Positions 1 to 7,677 are shown, counted from the first letter of the stretch. The stretch: 12,552 nucleotides of DNA from JAHBWI01 sp035715525 (GCA_035715525.1 DASTLA010000084.1:1-12552), one strand, 5' to 3'. Made by a program: numbers and translations. Notes: generated from the sequence alone by a model not told the origin.

Positions 1-456
1 GTTGATCCAGAAATTCATTGTGTCGCAGGCCACGACGGCCGGGCGGCTGACCTGTTGCAGCACATCGAGCTGCAGTTCCGGATCGATATTGCCGAGGAAC
101 AAGACTTCTGGCGAGCGGTACTGAGAGGGAAGCTTGGGACGAAAGGTTTCAAACACATTCAGCCTGGTATCGAGCGTCTGTGCCTCGTTCAGCTGATGAG
201 AATAGGCCCCCTTCCATCGAAAGGTTTCGCCGGGGCGCCGTTCCAGTCCGGCCAGATCGATGTTGCGGCTCTTGAGGAACGTGATGTGCTGCTCCGGAAA
301 GTCCTCACCCACCACCGCGATCAAATCCACGCTCGTGAAATAACTTGCCGCCGTCGAAAAATACGTCGCAGAGCCGCCCAGGACCTCCGTCACTTCTCCG
401 AACGGGGTCTTCACCGTATCCAGCGCGACGGATCCCACTACCAGTAACTTTCCCAT
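1..456 (-). CDS. PfkB-family (ribokinase-like) sugar kinase, 3' part cut by window edge
   Basis: The first 152 residues are present, starting at the ATG at 456-454; the rest lies beyond the left edge. The protein opens with MGKLLVVGSVALDTV and has LGGSATYFSTAASYF at about residues 27-41 and VAVVGEDFP-like sequence (seen as IAVVGEDFP) near residue 50. This is the N-terminal Rossmann-like half of PfkB/ribokinase kinases, including the Gly-Gly substrate-binding segment. The C-terminal ATP-binding and catalytic Asp motif (typically GAGD) is not in the window, so activity cannot be judged. The family phosphorylates sugars or nucleosides; the substrate is unknown. The start lies 3 nt after the mtnP stop, so the two genes are surely co-transcribed. 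GGTGA and AAAGG just upstream could serve as ribosome sites. A role in nucleoside or methylthioribose salvage is inferred only from the mtnP neighbour. Confidence 0.85.
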   Translation of the reverse strand, partial: MGKLLVVGSVALDTVKTPFGEVTEVLGGSATYFSTAASYFTSVDLIAVVGEDFPEQHITFLKSRNIDLAGLERRPGETFRWKGAYSHQLNEAQTLDTRLNVFETFRPKLPSQYRSPEVLFLGNIDPELQLDVLQQVSRPAVVACDTMNFWIN

Positions 457-459
457 GGC

Positions 460-1359
460 TCACCGTTTTCCTTTCCCTGAAGACACATATGGCGCGATCA
501 GCAATTTGAGCCGGCGCTTGGCCGAAGCCGGCATCCGATCCGGCGGGGTCACGATGGCATTGCGCAGCGCCTCATTGCAGGCGCAGCGCCGATCGGGAAC
601 CAGCGCGGGCACGACCTCCCGCAAGACCTGCTTGGCCAGCGCCACATTCTTGTGGAGGGTCGCCAAGATCGCTTCCACCGTCACGGCTTCCTCCGTTTCG
701 TGCCAACAATCGTAGTCCGTGACCAATGCAACCGTGGCATAACAGAGCTCCGCTTCGCGGGCGAGTTTGGCTTCGGGCATGTTGGTCATCCCGATCACAT
801 CGACGCCCCATTGCCGGTACAAGCGGGACTCGGCCTTGGTCGAAAACTGCGGACCTTCCATGCAGACATAGGTCCCGCCCACGTGCAGACCGGCACCGAC
901 GCTTCGAGCCGCGCGCTCCAATTCGGTCGCCAACGGCGCACAGACGGGATCGCCGAACCCCACGTGCGCGACGATCCCGCCATCGAAAAACGTGGAGATA
1001 CGCCGTTTGGTCAGATCGATGAACTGATCGGGCAGGAGGATCTCGCCCGGTCGGACAGTCTCTTTCATGCTGCCCACGGCGCTGATGGAGATCACTTTGG
1101 TGACGCCCAAGGATTTCAGCGCATAGATGTTGGCACGGTAGTTGATGTCGCCGGGATTGATACGGTGTCCTCGTCCGTGTCGAGAGAGGAAGGCCACGCT
1201 GGCACCCTTGAAAATTCCGACGATGAGCGCGTCCGACGGATTGCCGAAGGGCGTCCTGACCCGCACCTCCCGCACCCGTTCGAGTCCTTCCATGTCGTAC
1301 AGGCCGCTGCCGCCGATGATGCCGATCGTGGCCCGACCAACCTTGCTTGCTCGTGTCAT
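460..1359 (-). CDS. mtnP: S-methyl-5'-thioadenosine phosphorylase (MTAP/PNP family)
   Basis: This enzyme class splits 5'-methylthioadenosine with phosphate into adenine and 5-methylthioribose-1-phosphate, in methionine salvage and polyamine by-product recycling. It is a 299-residue cytosolic protein. Visible motifs are the phosphate-binding IGIIGGSGLYDM (12-23), SRHGRGH (59-65), YVCMEGPQFSTKAES (164-178), GMTNMPEAKLAREAE (190-204) and TDYDCWH (214-220). The Asp pair in DYD (D215, D217) matches the adenine-recognising Asp pair of MTAP, which favours MTAP over guanosine/inosine-specific PNP; a hypoxanthine-releasing variant cannot be excluded. The ATG start overlaps the miaA stop by 4 nt (ATGA), with AAAGG 6 nt upstream of the start. 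The sugar kinase follows 3 nt after its stop. No mtnA or other salvage gene is visible here. Confidence 0.93.
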   Translation of the reverse strand: MTRASKVGRATIGIIGGSGLYDMEGLERVREVRVRTPFGNPSDALIVGIFKGASVAFLSRHGRGHRINPGDINYRANIYALKSLGVTKVISISAVGSMKETVRPGEILLPDQFIDLTKRRISTFFDGGIVAHVGFGDPVCAPLATELERAARSVGAGLHVGGTYVCMEGPQFSTKAESRLYRQWGVDVIGMTNMPEAKLAREAELCYATVALVTDYDCWHETEEAVTVEAILATLHKNVALAKQVLREVVPALVPDRRCACNEALRNAIVTPPDRMPASAKRRLKLLIAPYVSSGKGKR

Positions 1360-2375
1360 GCTTCGCCTTTCATTCCTGCACGAGGGATCCTACTTCCTGC
1401 GTGCTCGTCCAAGTCGTCGAGAAATCGCTGGATGTCGTCAAGGAGCTGCTCCGCCACGGTTTCGGGGCGATCATGCAGGCCGATCTCGTGCCAGTGGATG
1501 CCAGGCTCGCTACGAAACCATGTGAGCTGCCGCTTGGCGAAGTGCCGCGTGTCGCGCTTGAGAAGACGGATCGCCTCGGCTCGATCGTATTCACCGGCGA
1601 GGTAGCCGCACACCTGTCGATAGCCCAGGCCTTTCATCGAGCCGAGATCGCGACCGTAGCCCTTGAACAAAAGACCTTCGGTTTCCCGAACCAGCCCATG
1701 GGCGAACATCAGGTCCACCCGTTCGTCGATACGTCGGTACAGCACCTCTCGGTTCCGTGTCAGCCCGATCAACAAGGATGCAAAAGAACGGCTCGAAAAT
1801 GCGTGCTCGCGATGCATCTCCGAGAGCCGGCGACCCGACAGATGATGAACTTCCAACGCCCGAATGATCTTCACTTCATCGTTAGGATGGAGCCGGGCCG
1901 CTGCCTCAGGGTCGATCCCCGCCAAGCGCCGGTGCAGATATCCCTTTTCCTTCAAACGAGCGATGCTCGCCAGCTCGTCCCGATAGCCGGCATCCGCCGT
2001 GGGGGCGTCGCACAACCCGCGCAGCAGGGTCCGCACATACAGTCCGGTACCTCCGATGACGAGGGGGAGGCGACCTGCGGCGTAGAGACGAGCGATCTCC
2101 TCCATTGCCTGCACGCGATACTGGCCGGCGTTGAAGGACTCGTCCGGATCGATGAGGTCGATCAACCGGTGCGGGATACCTCGTTGCTGTTCCGCCGTCG
2201 GCTTGTCCGTGGCGATGTCCATACCGCGGTACACCTGGCGGGAGTCAGCCGACAACACCTCCGTCTCCAACGAAGCGGCCAATCGAACCCCGATCTCGCT
2301 CTTCCCGACCGCCGTCGGCCCCACGAGAACAATCAGCGGCCGTAGCGCGACCTGGGCATTCGACAACCGCCGCAT
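1356..2375 (-). CDS. miaA: tRNA dimethylallyltransferase (tRNA delta2-isopentenylpyrophosphate transferase)
   Basis: MiaA transfers a dimethylallyl group to N6 of A37 in tRNAs reading U-starting codons, which supports codon-anticodon stability. The 339 residues are slightly long for the family because of a short N-terminal extension. Walker-A GPTAVGKS lies at residues 19-26, followed by SADSRQVYRGMDI (42-54), with the catalytic-region Asp in DSRQ. GGTGLYVRTLLRG lies at 108-120 and the C-terminal RDTRHFAKRQLTWFR at 274-288. AAGGA lies 9 nt before the ATG at 2375. The gene follows mutL by 37 nt, a mutL-miaA adjacency seen in many bacteria, and its stop overlaps the mtnP start. No oddities were seen. 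Confidence 0.97.
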   Translation of the reverse strand: MRRLSNAQVALRPLIVLVGPTAVGKSEIGVRLAASLETEVLSADSRQVYRGMDIATDKPTAEQQRGIPHRLIDLIDPDESFNAGQYRVQAMEEIARLYAAGRLPLVIGGTGLYVRTLLRGLCDAPTADAGYRDELASIARLKEKGYLHRRLAGIDPEAAARLHPNDEVKIIRALEVHHLSGRRLSEMHREHAFSSRSFASLLIGLTRNREVLYRRIDERVDLMFAHGLVRETEGLLFKGYGRDLGSMKGLGYRQVCGYLAGEYDRAEAIRLLKRDTRHFAKRQLTWFRSEPGIHWHEIGLHDRPETVAEQLLDDIQRFLDDLDEHAGSRIPRAGMKGEA

Positions 2376-2412
2376 ACCACTTCATCCTTCTCACGCCTTT
2401 CGTCTCGTGCAG

Positions 2413-4194
2413 TCATGCGCGATCGAAGAGCCGGCCCAACTCGTCGGCCGACAGACGAAAGGCAACCCGGCGGCCATGAGGACAGGTCATGATGGACCCT
2501 TCGCCGACCCAATCCTGCACGAGTTCCTTGATTTCGGGGAGCGCCATGGAACGCCCGGCCCGCACTGCCCCGTGACAGGCCAGCGAGGCGAAAATCGGAC
2601 GGACCTTCTCTTCCAATGGCGAGACGCCGTTCCATTGGTCAAGATCATCGACCAGATCCTGCACGAGCGACGAGAGATCCCCCTTTGCCAGCATAACCGG
2701 TAGACTACGGATCAGGAACGATGTGGGGCCGAACGGTTCGATCGCGAGGCCCAAGCGTTCCAGTTCCCCGAGATGCTGCTGTAACAGCAGCGCCTTCTGA
2801 ATCGGCAACTCCAGCGGTTCGGGCAACAGCAACGGTTGAGAGGAAAGGCCTTTCCCCTGCCATGCCCGCCACAGCCGCTCGAAAAGCACACGCTCGTGCG
2901 CAGTATGCTGGTCGACCACTGCAAGCTCGTTGCCGATTTGAGCGATCACGTAGGTGCGGCTCATCTGCCCCAAAGGAACAATGTCTGGCGCATCGCCGGG
3001 CCGATACGGAGCACCAGGTTCTCGAACGAACGAGGTTTGGAGCCGGCTAGAAGCTGAGCTGTCGACTGCTGCTGAAACAGCAAGCGAGGCGCAATCCGCC
3101 GAGGCTGCCGTATCGGTCCACGAGGGCTCCGTCATAGGATCCGTCGTGTCTTGCATGGCTGCTCCGGCCAAAGAGACGGCGATCTGCACACGTCCCAACA
3201 GCTGACGTACTGTCGAGCGCACGAGCTGATGAATCGAATCGGCATTGGCAAATCGCACCTCCCGCTTGGTCGGATGCACGTTGACGTCCACGCGGACCGG
3301 CTCGACCTCCAAAAACAGCACGAACAACGGGGATTGTCCTTTGGCCAGGAATGAGCTGTAGCCGTCCATCAGCGCATGCACGACCGTGCTGTTCTTGATC
3401 GGCCTGCGGTTGACGAAGAGGTCCTGAGGGGTCCTGGCGGAGCGAACCTTGAGCGGGTCGCCGATGAATCCCCGGAGAGCCAGGCCGTCGCGTTCGGCTT
3501 CGATGGCAAGCGCTCCTTCGCCGAACGCACCCCGGTAAATTTGCAGCACCCGATCACGGAGCGACGGCACTCCGGGGAGATTGAAGACCTCGTAGCCGTT
3601 ATGGATCAGACGAAAATGAACCTGGGGCCAGGCCAACGCAGCTTGCTGGACCGTATGGCTGATGTGCGAGAATTCGGTGGTCGTGGACTTGAGGAACTTG
3701 CGGCGTGCCGGCGTGTTGTAAAACAACTCCGAAATTTCGATGCAGGTCCCCGGAACGGCGGCGGTGTCTTCCACCCGCCCCTGCTGCCCGTCAACCAGCC
3801 GTAGTTGAGTCCCGATCGTCTCCCCGCGAGCCAGCGTCACCAGCCGCACCTTGGACACCGCCGCGATGCTCGGCAGCGCCTCGCCTCGAAAACCCATCGT
3901 GCGAACGGCCGCGAGTTCCTCGTCCGACCGTAATTTGCTCGTGGCATGTCGATGGAATGCAACGAGTGCATCGGACCGGGTCATACCTTCGCCGTCATCC
4001 GTCACTCGAATCAGACCGAGCCCCCCGTCTTTGACCTCGACGGTGATGACGGTACCGCCGGCATCCAGACTGTTTTCCACCAATTCTTTGACGACTGCGG
4101 CAGGTCGCTCTACGACTTCGCCGGCCGCGATTCGCCCGACGACGTCGGCCGGCAGGACTTGGATTTTGTTCCTGGGACTACTGGCGACATCCAT
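2413..4194 (-). CDS. mutL: DNA mismatch repair protein MutL, endonuclease-type
   Basis: MutL couples MutS mismatch recognition to strand removal. Taking the ATG at 4194 gives 593 residues. In that numbering the GHKL ATPase motifs are ELVENSLDAG (37-46, catalytic Glu and Mg-binding Asn), DDGEGM (66-71) and FRGEALPSI (102-110). VNVHPTKREVRF (304-315) closes the N-terminal half. A variable linker of about 70 residues leads to the dimerisation domain. That domain carries DQHTAHERVLFE (428-439), which fits DQHA(X)2E(X)4E except Ala to Thr, plus ACHGAVRAG (539-547) and CPHGRR (571-576). These are the metal-binding motifs of nicking MutLs, absent from E. coli MutL. A GTG at 4206 would add four residues, but the ribosome site AGGGAG (4206-4211) overlaps that GTG and lies 11 nt from the ATG, so the ATG is preferred. 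mutL lies 72 nt after the short cpoB gene. Confidence 0.97.
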   Translation of the reverse strand: MDVASSPRNKIQVLPADVVGRIAAGEVVERPAAVVKELVENSLDAGGTVITVEVKDGGLGLIRVTDDGEGMTRSDALVAFHRHATSKLRSDEELAAVRTMGFRGEALPSIAAVSKVRLVTLARGETIGTQLRLVDGQQGRVEDTAAVPGTCIEISELFYNTPARRKFLKSTTTEFSHISHTVQQAALAWPQVHFRLIHNGYEVFNLPGVPSLRDRVLQIYRGAFGEGALAIEAERDGLALRGFIGDPLKVRSARTPQDLFVNRRPIKNSTVVHALMDGYSSFLAKGQSPLFVLFLEVEPVRVDVNVHPTKREVRFANADSIHQLVRSTVRQLLGRVQIAVSLAGAAMQDTTDPMTEPSWTDTAASADCASLAVSAAVDSSASSRLQTSFVREPGAPYRPGDAPDIVPLGQMSRTYVIAQIGNELAVVDQHTAHERVLFERLWRAWQGKGLSSQPLLLPEPLELPIQKALLLQQHLGELERLGLAIEPFGPTSFLIRSLPVMLAKGDLSSLVQDLVDDLDQWNGVSPLEEKVRPIFASLACHGAVRAGRSMALPEIKELVQDWVGEGSIMTCPHGRRVAFRLSADELGRLFDRA

Positions 4195-4205
4195 AAACGG
4201 AGGCA

Positions 4206-4211
4206 CTCCCT
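4206..4211 (-). promoter_or_regulatory. Ribosome binding site of mutL (excludes GTG start)
   Basis: AGGGAG overlaps the first base of the in-frame GTG at 4206, so that codon cannot use it. The ATG at 4194 lies 11 nt downstream, slightly long but workable. Confidence 0.55.
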
Positions 4212-4266
4212 GCAGGCGGCACGGAGGGGGGACGATGGGAGAGTCGAACGGGCGGCCGACCGACGG

Positions 4267-5055
4267 TCATCGAATTTCGGCCATCTTCGCTTTCGCGAGC
4301 TTCGCTTCGTCGGACGTCGAATACTCTTCAATCACTCGTTTCAGGTATTTTCTCGACTTGGACGTATCGCCTGTCTCCGCCGCCGACAACCCCAACTTGA
4401 ACAACGCGGCGGGAACTTTCTCGTTCCCCGGATATTCGCTCACGACATGATCGAACGACTGGATGGCGCGGATATAGTCTTTTTGGGCGTAGTACGATTC
4501 GCCCAACCAATAATGGGCATTGGGCGTCAACGAAGTGGACGGAAAGTCTTTAATGAACCGCTGAAACCCGCTCACGGCCAGATCATACTTTCCGTTCAGG
4601 TAGTCGTTATAGGCCAAGTTGAAGGCCGACGTCGGAGTGATCGACGGCACCCCCGGCACGATCGTCGGGACGTCGGCGACCGGCCCGGACGGCTTGGCCG
4701 GACGCGACGGCCTGGATGAATCGACGAGAGCCTGTTCCGACCGCAACTGCGCCGCCTGAGCGATCTGCGTTTCTTCGATCCTGGAGAGGCGGGCCTCAAG
4801 CTTCTGTAGGCGCGCCATCGCATCGTCCAACCTAATTTTTCCGCCCTCCGGCTCGCGTACCCGCTCGAGCGACTCGACGCGCCGCTGAATGGCCTCGAAC
4901 CGCTTTTGTTCCTGATCTTGCGTTTTAGCGATCGTGGCCATCTGGTCCCGCATTTCCAGAAAATCGGCATGCTTGGCGCACCCACCGAGTAACAGGCTGG
5001 TAGCCGTCGCCGCCGCCATCGAAAGCTGTACAAAGATTCGGCCGCTCATCGTCAA
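4267..5055 (-). CDS. cpoB: CpoB/YbgF-like lipoprotein with coiled coil and TPRs (normal-length copy)
   Basis: CpoB (YbgF) is a periplasmic Tol-associated protein; in E. coli it links outer-membrane constriction with PBP1B-driven wall synthesis. This copy has 262 residues. A signal peptide ends in LLLGGC (lipobox, Cys26), so it should be lipidated; E. coli CpoB is soluble. Residues about 30-110 are rich in E, Q, R and K with heptad spacing (coiled coil). A Pro/Ser linker (114-145) precedes three TPR-like units (about 148-260), including NAHYWLGESYYAQKDYIRAI. The C-terminal half clearly matches that of the longer upstream neighbour. AAAGGAG (5061-5067) sits exactly 5 nt from the TTG at 5055, the same geometry as the upstream gene, and the TTG overlaps that gene's stop (TTGA). 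An ATG at 5049 is an alternative start. The next gene is mutL, with no visible terminator between. Confidence 0.88.
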   Translation of the reverse strand: MTMSGRIFVQLSMAAATATSLLLGGCAKHADFLEMRDQMATIAKTQDQEQKRFEAIQRRVESLERVREPEGGKIRLDDAMARLQKLEARLSRIEETQIAQAAQLRSEQALVDSSRPSRPAKPSGPVADVPTIVPGVPSITPTSAFNLAYNDYLNGKYDLAVSGFQRFIKDFPSTSLTPNAHYWLGESYYAQKDYIRAIQSFDHVVSEYPGNEKVPAALFKLGLSAAETGDTSKSRKYLKRVIEEYSTSDEAKLAKAKMAEIR

Positions 5056-6833
5056 TGTAGCTCCTTTAATTGATTCAACTTGTCGACCGCTTTGTTCGCT
5101 TCAGGCGTTTTGGGATACAGATCGATCACTTGCTTCAATGCGGACGCCGCCTTTTTCCTATCCTTGAGGGCGAGATACGCATATCCCTTCTTCAACAGCG
5201 CGGCGGGTACTTTCTCGCTGGCCGGGTGATTGAGCTGTACCTGATCGTATGCGTCGATCGCGCGCGTATAATCCTTTTTACCGTAGTACGTTTCTCCGAG
5301 CCAAAAGCGTGCGTTCGGCGCCAGCTCGGAATGCGGATGCTGTGTCAAGAACTCGGCGAAGCCTTGCCGCGCGCCCTCAAGGTCGCCTTCTTTGAATCGG
5401 TTCAGGGTCCGTTCATATGCGTCACGGTCTCCAGCAGAAACGGGCCGGGTCTCGGCGTGAGCCACGGCAGTGCTGGCATGAGCCGGGGCGGAAGGCAGCG
5501 ATTCCGCCGAGGGAGCCGCCTGCGCTTGAGGAAGCGGAGCCGCATCCGCGACCGTCGGTGCCGGCTCGGTTCGTTGCATCACCGCCGTGCGCTGTGTCGA
5601 CAAATGCTGTTCGACCTGTTTGAGGAACGTATGCTGATTATCAAGGTTCTTGTCCAGCGAAACGATCTGAGCCTGCATCTGGGAAGCACTTTCGCGCTGT
5701 GCCGCAAGGTGCTGCTCGACCTGTTTCAAAAAGGCGTGCTGATTTTCGAGATTCTTGTCGAGAGTCTGGATTTGGGATTGGACTTGCGATACCTGCCGTC
5801 CCATTTCTTCGATGCGCCGCTCTTGCTCATCTCCGCGGGAGGCCAATGAACCACCGGCGTCGTGCAAGACTTTTTGCACAGAAGCGACGCTGCGGTTGAC
5901 GGCATTCAAATGCTCGGCGGTGACCTTGTTATCGGCTTCAATTTTGGCCGCCAACGCATCCGTCCTTTTCGCCAGCGCGGCGTTGTCCTGCTCGATCGAG
6001 GCTTGAAGATGCTTCAATGCCTGGTCTTGCTGCAAAACGCGCTCGCCCAGACTATTCAGCGCTTGCTTGAAGTCGACCAATGCCTGATTGAACTTTCCCA
6101 CCTGCTCGTTCAAGGTCTTGCCCTGGGACTCCAGCTGCGTCAGGCTTTGCTGCTTGGTTTCGGCGGCATGGATAGCCTTTTGTTGCTCCTCTAATCGGCC
6201 GTCGACCTTTTGGGCGAGCGCCGTCGTCGTCTTCTGCACGGCCTCGAGCATGCTCTTCTGGGTCGCATCGAGATGCGCGGCGATCTGATCGAGACGAGCC
6301 GTCACAGCGGTTATCTCGGACTTCTGACGGTCCCGGTCATTCTTGAGCGCCGCATCCTGATTGACCAGTTGCTTTTCCGCCCACTCGAGACGACTGCCAT
6401 CCTCTTTCAGCCGCTTCGTATCCTCAGCCACCCGCTTCTCGTTTTCTTTCAGTCTACCTTCGACGTTCGCCAGCCTGGCGACAAGATCCTCCTGACGGGC
6501 CTCGAGGTTCTGCGCCTTGTGCACGGCTTTGTCGACATCCCCGCGCAACGCCGGGATATCCTGTTCGCGCAGTGAGACGATTTCCTGGCTTTGACGGGCC
6601 CGGGTCTGAGCGAGTTCTTCCGTTGATTGTTTGATCTTGCGCTGCAGCTCCCGTTCCGTCTGCTTCAGATCGGCTTGCTGAGCCATGCATCCCGCGAGCA
6701 GCGACAGGCCCAACACGCACGTCAAAGGGACGCCGGGGCGCAACCGCAGCGCGCGAAACGACAATTGCCCAGTCATGGACGGCTCAGCTACGTCGCGGCC
6801 CCCAGTGGAGCCGGGCCCACTCATCTCGTACAT
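5052..6833 (-). CDS. Long CpoB/YbgF-like lipoprotein with extended coiled coil and C-terminal TPRs
   Basis: The protein has 593 residues, more than twice the usual CpoB length. The hydrophobic stretch PLTCVLGLSLLAGC ends in lipobox L-A-G-C with Cys49, so it is probably an outer-membrane-anchored lipoprotein. Residues 51-420 are almost entirely charged and Gln-rich with heptad spacing, a predicted very long coiled coil. A 35-residue unit is duplicated at 351-381 and 386-416. A Pro/Ala linker (422-465) leads to three TPR-like units (about 470-590), including NARFWLGETYYGKKDYTRAI, homologous to the next gene. The ATG at 6833 has AAAGGAG (6839-6845) at 5 nt. An internal ATG at codon 20 would shorten the unusually long signal n-region but has a poor ribosome site. 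The gene follows pal by 60 nt. Its role is inferred to be CpoB-like, perhaps reaching across the periplasm or oligomerising. Confidence 0.85.
   Translation of the reverse strand: MYEMSGPGSTGGRDVAEPSMTGQLSFRALRLRPGVPLTCVLGLSLLAGCMAQQADLKQTERELQRKIKQSTEELAQTRARQSQEIVSLREQDIPALRGDVDKAVHKAQNLEARQEDLVARLANVEGRLKENEKRVAEDTKRLKEDGSRLEWAEKQLVNQDAALKNDRDRQKSEITAVTARLDQIAAHLDATQKSMLEAVQKTTTALAQKVDGRLEEQQKAIHAAETKQQSLTQLESQGKTLNEQVGKFNQALVDFKQALNSLGERVLQQDQALKHLQASIEQDNAALAKRTDALAAKIEADNKVTAEHLNAVNRSVASVQKVLHDAGGSLASRGDEQERRIEEMGRQVSQVQSQIQTLDKNLENQHAFLKQVEQHLAAQRESASQMQAQIVSLDKNLDNQHTFLKQVEQHLSTQRTAVMQRTEPAPTVADAAPLPQAQAAPSAESLPSAPAHASTAVAHAETRPVSAGDRDAYERTLNRFKEGDLEGARQGFAEFLTQHPHSELAPNARFWLGETYYGKKDYTRAIDAYDQVQLNHPASEKVPAALLKKGYAYLALKDRKKAASALKQVIDLYPKTPEANKAVDKLNQLKELH
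5061..5067 (-). promoter_or_regulatory. Ribosome binding site of the short cpoB gene (supports TTG start)
   Basis: AAAGGAG lies 5 nt before the TTG at 5055 and 11 nt before the ATG at 5049. The same motif and spacing precede the upstream paralogue, which favours the TTG start overlapping the previous stop codon. Confidence 0.6.
5586..5783 (-). repeat. Two-copy in-frame tandem repeat, about 105-bp period, in the long CpoB-like gene
   Basis: Copy 1 (5691-5783) and copy 2 (5586-5678) each encode about 31 near-identical residues containing LDKNL-(E/D)-NQH-(A/T)-FLKQVEQHL. They repeat every 35 residues (105 bp), equal to five heptads, so a coiled coil would stay in register. The DNA is also similar, which suggests a fairly recent internal duplication. 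Confidence 0.85.
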
Positions 6834-6838
6834 GTGCT

Positions 6839-6845
6839 CTCCTTT
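6839..6845 (-). promoter_or_regulatory. Ribosome binding site of the long CpoB-like gene
   Basis: AAAGGAG lies 5 nt upstream of the ATG at 6833. It decides in favour of this start over the internal ATG at codon 20, even though it gives a 49-residue signal region. Confidence 0.75.
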
Positions 6846-6893
6846 AAAAACTAGTTCCGGAGAATCATGTCACAAGTTTCAACCCCTGCAAAG

Positions 6894-7670
6894 TTATTTC
6901 GAGCGGACCACGACATGCCCTCGACGGTTCTGCTGATAGCAGCTTTCATTGTGATCGTTGCAGAACGGCCGCTCCTTTCCATAGGATACGACGGCCAGCC
7001 GATTCGCCCCGATCCCCAATTCGACCAAATAGTTCCGCACCGCCTTGGCACGCTTTTCCCCTAGTACGAGGTTGTAGGCCAACGTGCCGCGCTCGTCGCA
7101 ATGCCCTTCGATCTTCACCAAAGCAGCAGGATTGCCCTTGATCCACTGCGCGTCCTGCATCAGCGCTTGGCGGCCCTCTTCCGTGATAGTCCAGCTGTCA
7201 TACCCGAAATACACATCACGCAAACCGGCCTCCGCAGACGCGGCTTGTTCCTTCGCCTGTTCCCGGCGAATCTCCTCGATTTGGCGAGCGGTGCTCTCCG
7301 AAGGCTCCACCTTGGCCAGCATGGTGCCTCCGCCGCCCAGCCGTTCCTCCGAAGGCGACTTGCCGCCGGCCACGGAATCAAAACCACGAAGACCACCGGT
7401 CTCCGGCTCTTGCGCAGTACTCGACAAAGACAAATCCGGGAACGTGGAACCGGTGCTGGGCGCGCTCGCGCTTGGAGCAGTCGGCGAACTAGGCTGGCCC
7501 AGACCACCCGACATGCTCGGCGGCACGGTACTGCCCGACTTCGCCATCCCGCGCTCAGAAGATTGTGAATCGCCTCCGGATTGAATCGATTTTTTCGAGC
7601 AACCCGGCTGGCCGACCAACAGCATCCCGACGACGGCCGTCAGGCCTATTGTCGTTACCCGTATCCTCAT
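6894..7670 (-). CDS. pal: Peptidoglycan-associated lipoprotein Pal
   Basis: Pal anchors the outer membrane to peptidoglycan and partners TolB. The chosen ATG at 7670 gives 258 residues (E. coli Pal has 173). A hydrophobic signal ends at GQPGCSKK with Cys24. The -3/-2 residues are Gln-Pro, not the usual small or aliphatic ones, so the lipobox is atypical. Residues 25-125 are a Gly/Ser/Pro-rich low-complexity linker, and 126-150 a short helix. The OmpA-like domain spans about 152-256, with VYFGYDSW, EGHCDERGT (188-196; Asp192), LGEKRA (Arg207) and NRRGHVVV, the diaminopimelate-binding Asp and Arg positions. Cys237 and Cys244 flank a loop and could pair. GAGGAG lies 7 nt before this ATG. An in-frame ATG at 7748 overlaps the tolB stop but adds 26 basic residues before the signal and is less likely. 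Confidence 0.93.
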   Translation of the reverse strand: MRIRVTTIGLTAVVGMLLVGQPGCSKKSIQSGGDSQSSERGMAKSGSTVPPSMSGGLGQPSSPTAPSASAPSTGSTFPDLSLSSTAQEPETGGLRGFDSVAGGKSPSEERLGGGGTMLAKVEPSESTARQIEEIRREQAKEQAASAEAGLRDVYFGYDSWTITEEGRQALMQDAQWIKGNPAALVKIEGHCDERGTLAYNLVLGEKRAKAVRNYLVELGIGANRLAVVSYGKERPFCNDHNESCYQQNRRGHVVVRSK

Positions 7671-7677
7671 ATTGTGT

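Noticed and set aside
652..2345. Long plus-strand reading frames of about 317 and 332 residues opposite mtnP and miaA
   Set aside because: They lie antisense to clearly recognisable enzymes and show no family motifs; high GC makes such shadow frames common.
4195..4266. Possible terminator or promoter between cpoB and mutL
   Set aside because: Only a 4-bp stem (GACC/GGTC) without a T-run and no AT-rich -10 box were found, so the block probably reads through.
5070..6575. Plus-strand reading frames opposite the long coiled-coil gene
   Set aside because: The Gln/Lys/Leu-rich coding strand gives long antisense frames by composition; no independent start signals or motifs were seen.
6834..6893. 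Possible promoter between pal and the long CpoB-like gene
   Set aside because: TTGAAA and TTGTGA occur on the minus strand, but no acceptable -10 box lies at 16-18 nt.
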